Source: Rickettsiales bacterium
GTDB lineage: Bacteria > Pseudomonadota > Alphaproteobacteria > Rickettsiales > UBA998
Assembly (NCBI GenBank): GCA_019749855.1
Contig: JAIEPI010000042.1
Coordinates: 1 to 5,805 of the forward strand
Length of the DNA stretch: 5,805 nucleotides
Reading direction: 5' to 3'
Positions 1 through 5,014 of this stretch are shown piece after piece (position 1 is the stretch's first letter; every line of letters starts with the position of its first letter). The notes under the pieces were generated by a model that saw nothing but the letters and a program-made list of their open reading frames with translations, searched no databases and was not told the origin of the DNA. Made by a program: the position numbers and the translations under genes.

Positions 1-1389
1 ACCGCCCAGCATGTCTCTGAAAATCTCGCCAATGACACCAGGACTTCCATTTCCGCCTCTAAAGAAGGCGCTGTAACCGGAACTGATGGATGCGCCCGCT
101 CGCCCGGGCAGGCCACCACGATTTTGCATGAAAGCCTGCGAGGCGCTTCGACCCGCCGATTGCAGCGAACTAACGCCCGTGATGGAGTTGAACATACTGC
201 CGGAGACCTCCGGCGCTGTGCGCACAAGGCCCAGTGATACTGCCACACTGGGCGCTAGTTTTAGTACGGCATCAATCAAGAATGCCAGCAATAGCAGGTT
301 CAACGATTCCATCGCTAACAAACGGGTAATATTCAAAAACCCAGTGAGTCCGGTCGGTGGTATCGGCGTGGGATCGGTGCAGGACTGAAAATCCGGTGCA
401 GGCTGCGCACACATGGTGCACCAATTATCATAATTGACGCGAGCATCCGCTTGCCATGTGCCGCCTGAGTAGGGAACACTGAGATTTTTGAGCCTGGAGA
501 AATCCTCCAAGATTCCCATGGAAAGAATGAGCCCGATGAAGCCAAACACGACGACCACCTGAATGGCAAAAGAGATGATATACTGCCACCATTTGTCAAA
601 AAGACGGCGTGTGATTGTAAACAGGCCGGCCCCTAGAAAAATAGGTGAGAGCACGATCAAAAACATAATGCAGGTGATGGCGAACAGGTAGCCGACCACC
701 GCACGCAGAAAAGTAAGTATCAGACGAAAACCCACCACCGCTCCGAGTAAAAACAAGGGCGGCACCACAAACATCATGGTGACCATCATCGGCAAAATAT
801 TTTGCGAGCATTGGTTGCCGCCTGCTGCGGCCCCACTTTTCGATCCCGAGCCGGTAAAATCATTAATCATGGTATCAATGCGCTCATAGATTGAGATACC
901 GGTGCCGCCGCCGCTAGCACTCATCACCACATCGACGCCACTGGTGATAAAGCCAATCACCCCTGCGTAGAGATAGGTCACAACAAATTCCGATTGCACG
1001 ACAAACCCCACCAGCAGGGCAATGCGAAACAGGGCGAGTATCAGTTCTTTTTGCGTGAAGGGGACGGCACCAATCAGGATGGCTGCGCCAAAAACCGCCA
1101 TAAACAAGGTTAGTAAAATCTGCAGTGGTGTTTCCAGATCAGTTTTTACGGAGCAATAGACACTGCTGAATACATCAGCGACTATTGTTTCATACTGGCA
1201 GACATAACCTGAGAATATATGCTGCAAATCCCCCTCTGCGCATTTGCCATATTGCGGTGTGATGAGCGGTTGGCAGCTGGCACCTGCCGGATTCAAAGGA
1301 CTGGCGAGCAACGGCCCACCGGTGACGATCACGAGCAACAGCGCAACACCCAACAAACGTAGATATTTCATGCGGTGGCAAAATCTCAT
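1..1389 (-). CDS. virB6: VirB6/TrbL-family T4SS inner-membrane channel protein (C-terminus outside window)
   Basis: Polytopic inner-membrane subunit of a P-type T4SS, expected to form part of the transport channel. The frame is open for 463 codons and leaves the window without a stop. I chose ATG 1389 because it overlaps the virB4 stop (ATGA); an in-frame ATG at 1371 has no visible Shine-Dalgarno and would drop six residues. Seen, numbering from 1389: a positively charged start and hydrophobic signal-like segment (about 8-30); a periplasm-like stretch with Cys39, 50, 64 and 79; hydrophobic segments near 89-109, 117-132, 135-152, 198-221, 223-252, 270-293 and 362-388; a WW pair at 267-268 before a membrane segment, as in VirB6 proteins; a loop with CTMC (324-327) and Cys337; and a Gly/Ser-rich hydrophilic tail from about 395. 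The family call rests on this topology, the WWxYxxSFAxQ pattern and the position after virB4. Already longer than Agrobacterium VirB6 (about 295 aa), it resembles TrbL or rickettsial VirB6 in being extended. Confidence 0.87.
   Translation of the reverse strand, partial: MRFCHRMKYLRLLGVALLLVIVTGGPLLASPLNPAGASCQPLITPQYGKCAEGDLQHIFSGYVCQYETIVADVFSSVYCSVKTDLETPLQILLTLFMAVFGAAILIGAVPFTQKELILALFRIALLVGFVVQSEFVVTYLYAGVIGFITSGVDVVMSASGGGTGISIYERIDTMINDFTGSGSKSGAAAGGNQCSQNILPMMVTMMFVVPPLFLLGAVVGFRLILTFLRAVVGYLFAITCIMFLIVLSPIFLGAGLFTITRRLFDKWWQYIISFAIQVVVVFGFIGLILSMGILEDFSRLKNLSVPYSGGTWQADARVNYDNWCTMCAQPAPDFQSCTDPTPIPPTGLTGFLNITRLLAMESLNLLLLAFLIDAVLKLAPSVAVSLGLVRTAPEVSGSMFNSITGVSSLQSAGRSASQAFMQNRGGLPGRAGASISSGYSAFFRGGNGSPGVIGEIFRDMLGG
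1386..1389 (-). other. virB4 stop / virB6 start overlap (ATGA)
   Basis: On the minus strand the virB4 stop TGA (1388-1386) shares bases with an ATG (1389-1387) that is in frame with virB6. This is the usual layout for translational coupling by terminating ribosomes. Only a weak GGGA lies upstream, ending four bases before the ATG, so coupling is the more likely route of initiation. It supports virB4 and virB6 sharing one mRNA. Confidence 0.7.
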
Positions 1390-3719
1390 ATTTTCCCAGT
1401 TTTTAGCTGTACATTGTTGCCACTCAGCAGACTGAGTGCGGTATCAAGCCCGTGCAGATTCATCTCAGCAATCAGTGTATTTTCCATGCGTTTAATCAGG
1501 ATGTGGCGCTGCTCGGTATTCAACAGCTCCAGGTAGGAGAGTTCAATATCGCTCAGGCCAAAGCTATCCGTGTAGATATCGTCAGCCAAATCATCGGGGA
1601 GATACATCTCGGTGGCAACGTGTTGCATCAGTGTTTGGGTAAAGGCCGACTCTGCCACCTCTTCAATCTGTGATGTTTGTAATATGGTGATGGCATTCAT
1701 CTCAGTGAGGCGGCGCATCCAGGCATCTATCTCACCGGCGATATGCGTCTGAGAGAGTAACTGCCATGCTTCATCGAGAGCAATAATGGTGGGCCGACCA
1801 TCGAGAGAGAGCGTCAATCGTTGCAATAGATAGGACAGCAGCGGCGCAATCACGTGCCCATCTTGCAACACGTCGCGCAGTTGAAAACTGTTAAACTCAC
1901 AGGGTAGAGCAAAAAGATCGGTTTCATGATCGAAGACATGGCCGTAGGTTCCGCCACGGCGCCATACAGAAAATTTCTGTTCAGTCTCCGTCGCCAGTGG
2001 CCTAAGGATTTCACAAAAATGATGCAGACTGCGAGCCTGTTCGGTGCCGTAGATCAGTCGCAGTGCTTCCGCCATGGCTTGTTTATCGGCATCGCTGACG
2101 GATTGCCCGCTACAGCGAAGCAATACCGAGAGCCAGCGTTGTATAAAACGGATGTTGCCCTCATTCGCAGGTAGCGAAAACGGATTAAGCGGTGGCAGGC
2201 TACTATCGCTAGGATGCTGCGGCGAGCTGAACTGCCATACTTTGCCTCCCAGCGATTCCACCCATGCGCGATGCTGGTTGTTGACATCAAAATAATAAAC
2301 CACAGGTGCAAACTTGGAGGCTTGTGTGATGAGAAAGTTAACCAGGGTGCTTTTTCCAGCGCCGGTGCGTCCGGTCACCAGTGTGTGCCCCACCTCTTCG
2401 ATATGAAAGTTAAAGAAGTAGGGGGTGCCATTGGTGGTTTGTAGAGTGGTGACGGCTGGTCCCCAATGGTTATGCTCACGGAGGCCAACGGGATGATTAT
2501 ACAGATTCGCAAATCCGGCGACGTGATTCATCGCGGTGGGTTGCATGCGACGGATAAACTCGAAATTTGCCGGCAACTGTGCCCAGAAGCTCTCCTCAAA
2601 TTTCAGATCCTCACGAATACAGATGATTCCGTGGCGACCCAAAAAATTAACGGTATGGCGAACATTCCGCTCCAGTTGTTTTGGGGAATCAGCAAGGATA
2701 AACAGCGACATCTGCTGTTCGCCATAATCAGTGATGCGGCCATGCTCGGAGGCAAGGCGCATATCCAGCTCCATCATTTTGGCCAGATCTTTTTCCTCGG
2801 CAATTTCCTGAACTTTTTGTAACTTCTGATACTGTTGGCGGGCTTTTTCCTGCTCAGCAAAGCTTACGCATTGGGTGACCATAAATTCCATCGGCAGCTT
2901 TAAAAAGCGGTCAATGAATGTCAGCGCTTTTTCTTTGTAGTCTTTCAGCGTCATGATAGCGGCGAAGCGACGATCCCCCGCTTCGGAGCGCACTTCCATG
3001 CCATTAAAGGCGAAGGTGATTTCTCCGGGCGTCAGCTGCATTCCCAAATCGAGGGGAACGAGGGGCATGGGCCGGTCGGCAAAATTGATGATGCGGTGTA
3101 GAAAGCGGAGCAGCTCTGAGGTCGTTTCCCCTGCCTCTTGCACAGTGCCCAAGCGTTCGCCGCCGAATGGTTGCAGTGCCTCCTCAATCTTGAGGGCCAC
3201 CGCATCCAGCTCTGCATGCATGGCGTCCAGATAGGCATTACGTCCCCTGATGTCGATACGCGGAATCAGGCCGCGCAAAAACACGCCCGGACTCAATATG
3301 CGAGCATCCTGCCCCTCACGTACCAGCGTGATATAGACATCATTCGTGTATTGACCTGAAAATGAATGTTTTTCATTCCAGCTGTCATTCAGTGCATTGG
3401 CGATGGGATGTGTCAATGTGCCCGGACTACGTAAATCGCTTTTGCTACGGATGGTGTGAAACCACACCGCGTAATTATCATCCGGAATGAGCTGGCTGAT
3501 GGCCTGACGCAGTAATGCTCTCAGGTCGAGAGAGTCATGCTGTATATTTTCGTAAGAGAGGCCTGAAATACGAATCGTTTGTAACAATTCGCCGTTTTTA
3601 GTGAGGACGGTGTAATCATCGTACAGGCATGCGTAGGGGACGAACTCGGATTCATCAACGTCATCGGCAATATCACGGAATGCCTCAAGATCGTTGAGAT
3701 TTTTGTATGCCGAGCGCAT
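1386..3719 (-). CDS. virB4: VirB4/TrbE/CagE-family T4SS ATPase
   Basis: Cytoplasmic ATPase at the inner-membrane base of the T4SS, powering pilus biogenesis and substrate transfer. At 777 aa it is close to the family's usual 780-820. The N-terminal half (about 1-400) is the VirB4/CagE N-domain, with the typical opening LxxxxxVLTKNGELLQTIRI near 32-52. The C-terminal half is a RecA/HerA-like motor: Walker A GRTGAGKST at 450-458 (Lys456), a post-Walker strand VVYYFDVN at 473-480, Walker B TIIALDE at 644-650 (Asp649, Glu650), and a LQTSQ motif at 680-684. All key residues are intact. There is no hydrophobic N-terminal segment, so it is not a VirB3-VirB4 fusion. The start is forced: an in-frame TGA lies three codons upstream of ATG 3719. 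The only Shine-Dalgarno-like run (AGGGG) abuts the ATG with no spacer, suggesting weak or coupled initiation from virB2, whose stop lies 21 bp upstream. Confidence 0.96.
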   Translation of the reverse strand: MRSAYKNLNDLEAFRDIADDVDESEFVPYACLYDDYTVLTKNGELLQTIRISGLSYENIQHDSLDLRALLRQAISQLIPDDNYAVWFHTIRSKSDLRSPGTLTHPIANALNDSWNEKHSFSGQYTNDVYITLVREGQDARILSPGVFLRGLIPRIDIRGRNAYLDAMHAELDAVALKIEEALQPFGGERLGTVQEAGETTSELLRFLHRIINFADRPMPLVPLDLGMQLTPGEITFAFNGMEVRSEAGDRRFAAIMTLKDYKEKALTFIDRFLKLPMEFMVTQCVSFAEQEKARQQYQKLQKVQEIAEEKDLAKMMELDMRLASEHGRITDYGEQQMSLFILADSPKQLERNVRHTVNFLGRHGIICIREDLKFEESFWAQLPANFEFIRRMQPTAMNHVAGFANLYNHPVGLREHNHWGPAVTTLQTTNGTPYFFNFHIEEVGHTLVTGRTGAGKSTLVNFLITQASKFAPVVYYFDVNNQHRAWVESLGGKVWQFSSPQHPSDSSLPPLNPFSLPANEGNIRFIQRWLSVLLRCSGQSVSDADKQAMAEALRLIYGTEQARSLHHFCEILRPLATETEQKFSVWRRGGTYGHVFDHETDLFALPCEFNSFQLRDVLQDGHVIAPLLSYLLQRLTLSLDGRPTIIALDEAWQLLSQTHIAGEIDAWMRRLTEMNAITILQTSQIEEVAESAFTQTLMQHVATEMYLPDDLADDIYTDSFGLSDIELSYLELLNTEQRHILIKRMENTLIAEMNLHGLDTALSLLSGNNVQLKTGKI

Positions 3720-3740
3720 CCCCTGTCACATGTTAAATGA

Positions 3741-4067
3741 TTAGCAGGACGCGGTAGCGCCTGTCAGCGACTCAATCACGCTGCCGGCACCGAACACAAT
3801 CGCCACACCGAGACCGACGATGATCGCCATACCCCAGGACACTTTACCGAGCAGCGCGCCGACCCCGATGATGATCACCGCCAGCGTGGCAATACCTGCA
3901 CCGACCGGTCCGTTGAACCATTGTACAACCTGGCACAGTACGTCACCGATGGGGCCGCCATCATCGGTTCCGCCAAATCCACCCGCCGCCGCCATTTCAG
4001 GCACGGTGAGCGCCAACGCACAGGCGAGGAAGGCAAATGCTGTATTCCAATGATTTGAAGTCTGCAT
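3741..4067 (-). CDS. virB2: VirB2/TrbC-family pilin precursor
   Basis: Major pilus subunit of the T4SS, inserted in the inner membrane and then polymerised. The 108-residue product has the VirB2/TrbC plan: a signal peptide (about 1-28, ending MAAA before Gly29, a plausible signal peptidase I site), a short Gly-rich stretch, then two hydrophobic helices (about 54-74 and 79-98) joined by a short LLGKVSWG loop with Lys75. The second helix pattern GLGVAIVFGAGSVI matches the family. The mature form would be about 80 residues. Oddities are an n-region with no Lys or Arg (MQTSNHW), a Cys at 45, and a Cys as the very last residue (108). It is first in the operon, directly behind a strong AAGGAG site and a Pho box. 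Family confidence is good from topology and context; whether the pilin is cyclised, as in RP4 TrbC, cannot be told. Confidence 0.87.
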   Translation of the reverse strand: MQTSNHWNTAFAFLACALALTVPEMAAAGGFGGTDDGGPIGDVLCQVVQWFNGPVGAGIATLAVIIIGVGALLGKVSWGMAIIVGLGVAIVFGAGSVIESLTGATASC

Positions 4068-4074
4068 AATAATA

Positions 4075-4080
4075 CTCCTT
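4075..4080 (-). promoter_or_regulatory. strong Shine-Dalgarno of virB2
   Basis: On the minus strand AAGGAG lies seven bases before ATG 4067, an almost ideal site and spacing. It fixes the virB2 start and is much stronger than anything before virB4 or virB6, fitting a subunit needed in large excess over the ATPase and channel. Confidence 0.85.
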
Positions 4081-4139
4081 GGTTATGAGAAAATTGAACT
4101 TAGCCGCAAAAGGTAAATAAAAAGTATCTATTGCTACCT

Positions 4140-4168
4140 AGGATAAAATTAACACGCAATTGTGACAG
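4140..4168 (-). promoter_or_regulatory. putative virB2 operon promoter overlapping the Pho box
   Basis: Two readings are possible on the minus strand. In a PhoB-activated promoter the -10 would be TAATTT (4151-4146), ten bases after the Pho box, the spacing I recall for E. coli phoA; it matches TATAAT at three positions, including the conserved A2 and T6. Alternatively CTGTCA (4168-4163) could act as -35 with a 17-base spacer to TATCCT (4145-4140), four of six matches each. Transcription would start near 4139-4133, giving a leader of roughly 65-72 bases. The lack of a good classical -35/-10 pair fits an activator-dependent promoter. Confidence 0.35.
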
Positions 4169-4179
4169 TTTTATGACAA
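4162..4179 (-). promoter_or_regulatory. candidate Pho box (PhoB binding site) upstream of virB2
   Basis: The minus strand reads TTGTCATAAAACTGTCAC: two 7-base direct repeats, TTGTCAT and CTGTCAC, separated by four A. The established Pho box is CTGTCAT, four mostly A/T bases, then CTGTCAT or CTGTCAC, so only the first base departs from consensus. The 11-bp repeat period matches the head-to-tail binding of two PhoB monomers. The element lies about 95 bp before the virB2 start codon and points toward it. The pattern is seen directly; regulation by PhoB under phosphate limitation is inferred. The dcd start is about 187 bp away on the other side, so an effect on dcd is less likely but possible. 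Confidence 0.6.
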
Positions 4180-4304
4180 TTACCAGTATTTGAGTAAATT
4201 TTAAGTAAAAAGCGCCATTTTCCATCAGCGCCGTAATAATGACCCTGCGTGTGAACGTGAAAAAGATGACATAAAGGATTCGCCATAGGTTGGCTCTGTC
4301 TTTC

Positions 4305-4333
4305 TTGCCCTTGTGTCTTTCCCCCGTTACTGT
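4305..4333 (+). promoter_or_regulatory. weak candidate promoter for dcd
   Basis: TTGCCC (4305-4310) and TACTGT (4328-4333) are separated by 17 bases, which would start transcription near 4340, just before the dcd Shine-Dalgarno. The -35 matches four of six positions and the -10 three of six, so this is only the best of several poor candidates. Confidence 0.25.
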
Positions 4334-4351
4334 GGCGCGCGTACATCAAAT

Positions 4352-4359
4352 GGGGAGAG
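4352..4359 (+). promoter_or_regulatory. Shine-Dalgarno of dcd
   Basis: The purine run GGGGAGAG contains GGAG (4354-4357), eight bases before ATG 4366. It supports that ATG over the second in-frame ATG three codons later (4375). Confidence 0.75.
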
Positions 4360-4365
4360 TTTCGC

Positions 4366-4935
4366 ATGACCATCATGCCTGATCACTGGATTCGTAACAT
4401 GGCCACCGAACGTGGCATGATTGAGCCATTTGTAGAAACACTCAGCCGCGAAGGCGTGATCTCTTATGGCGTGTCATCTTACGGCTATGACGCGCGCGTT
4501 GCCAATGAGTTCAAGATTTTTACCAATGTGGATTCCGCGGTGGTGGATCCCAAGGACTTCTCGGATAAAGGCTTTGTGGATCGCCAAACGGATGTCTGCG
4601 TGATCCCGCCCAACAGCTTTGTATTGGCGCGCACTGTGGAATATTTTCGCATTCCGCGCGATGTTTTGGTAATTTGTGTCGGTAAATCCACCTATGCGCG
4701 CTGCGGCATTATTGTGAACGTGACACCGCTTGAGCCGGAATGGGAAGGGCATGTCACGCTTGAGTTTTCCAACACCACCCCGCTGCCTGCGAAAATCTAT
4801 GCCAATGAGGGCGCTTGTCAGTTTCTCTTCTTGAAGGCTGATTCACCCTGCGATATTTCGTACGGTGATCGCAAAGGCAAGTATATGCACCAAAAAGGCG
4901 TCACCTTGCCACGCGTCGAATCCTCATCAACTTAA
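4366..4935 (+). CDS. dcd: dCTP deaminase
   Basis: Cytosolic homotrimeric enzyme of the dUTPase superfamily that deaminates dCTP to dUTP and ammonia, feeding dTTP synthesis through dUTPase and thymidylate synthase. The 189 aa match the usual 185-193. The product opens MTIMPDHWIR, typical of the proteobacterial subgroup. GKSTYARCG (106-114) supplies Ser108 and Arg112, equivalent to E. coli Ser111 and Arg115. TLEFSNT (131-137) holds the catalytic Glu133, equivalent to Glu138. Gln152 follows the NEGA turn, and the C-terminal lid KGKYMHQKGVTLP (170-182) is intact. It reads divergently from the secretion operon and is followed after 66 bp by murA on the same strand, so the two may be cotranscribed. 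Nothing suggests loss of function, and the bifunctional dCTP deaminase/dUTPase type is not indicated. Confidence 0.97.
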   Translation: MTIMPDHWIRNMATERGMIEPFVETLSREGVISYGVSSYGYDARVANEFKIFTNVDSAVVDPKDFSDKGFVDRQTDVCVIPPNSFVLARTVEYFRIPRDVLVICVGKSTYARCGIIVNVTPLEPEWEGHVTLEFSNTTPLPAKIYANEGACQFLFLKADSPCDISYGDRKGKYMHQKGVTLPRVESSST

Positions 4936-4947
4936 GAAATGTCATCT

Positions 4948-4968
4948 CAAACGTGCAGTATTCGTTTG
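4948..4968. repeat. small inverted repeat between dcd and murA
   Basis: CAAACG (4948-4953) and CGTTTG (4963-4968) could form a six-base stem with a nine-base loop. No T-run follows, so it is not a convincing intrinsic terminator. It could be a chance match or a minor mRNA structure between the two genes. Confidence 0.3.
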
Positions 4969-4988
4969 TGGGGCTTAGGGAATAAATA

Positions 4989-5012
4989 ATGTCAGGTAAA
5001 AATGTCCGATAA
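4989..5012 (+). other. seven-codon minigene overlapping the murA start
   Basis: ATG 4989 opens a frame reading MSGKNVR and stopping at TAA 5010-5012, just inside murA. It has a good Shine-Dalgarno of its own (AGGGA, 4977-4981, seven-base spacing), better placed than the AGG (4994-4996, five-base spacing) that serves murA. If translated, ribosomes stopping at 5012 could re-initiate at the murA ATG ten bases back or compete with initiation there. It could equally be an untranslated by-product of the 13-bp duplication. Confidence 0.3.
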
Positions 5013-5014
5013 AA
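4989..5014 (+). repeat. 13-bp imperfect tandem duplication across the murA start
   Basis: ATGTCAGGTAAAA (4989-5001) is followed immediately by ATGTCCGATAAAA (5002-5014), identical at 11 of 13 positions. The second copy contains the true murA start. The first places another ATG 13 bases upstream in a different frame. The unit is not a multiple of three, so the upstream ATG cannot extend MurA. Confidence 0.7.

Larger units (their letters stand above)
4068..4365. other. divergent intergenic region between virB2 and dcd
   Basis: These 298 bases separate the leftward secretion operon from rightward dcd. The virB2 side (4081-4210) has 37 G+C in 130 bases (28%), far below the flanking genes, and holds the Pho box and the likely virB2 promoter. 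The dcd side is more balanced, with a pyrimidine-rich run near 4297-4328. I see no tRNA, no convincing terminator and no credible small gene in it. A weak inverted repeat AGGTA/TACCT (4111-4115, 4135-4139) lies in the presumed virB2 leader; its 19-base loop makes it unconvincing. Confidence 0.7.

Noticed and set aside
333..1381. Several short minus-strand frames (333-599, 596-811, 1190-1381) that could suggest a broken or frameshifted gene
   Set aside because: One continuous frame from 1389 to position 1 has no stop and reads as a clear VirB6-type membrane protein; the short frames are out-of-frame shadows of it.
2466..2822. 118-codon plus-strand open frame
   Set aside because: It lies wholly antisense to the conserved ATPase gene virB4, its product resembles nothing I recognise, and it has no convincing start signals.
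3630..3719. VirB3 fused to the N-terminus of VirB4
   Set aside because: The first 30 residues are hydrophilic and acidic, with no membrane segment of the VirB3 type.
3723..3729. Perfect Pho half-site CTGTCAC in the virB2-virB4 gap (plus strand)
   Set aside because: No second repeat lies 11 bp to either side, so it is most likely chance.
4149..4376. 75-codon minus-strand frame in the divergent intergenic region
   Set aside because: It runs across the dcd start, the Pho box and promoter-like DNA, lacks a Shine-Dalgarno, and its product is compositionally random.
4948..4968. CAAACG/CGTTTG hairpin as a dcd terminator
   Set aside because: The stem is only six base pairs with a nine-base loop and no T-run after it; dcd and murA may well be cotranscribed.
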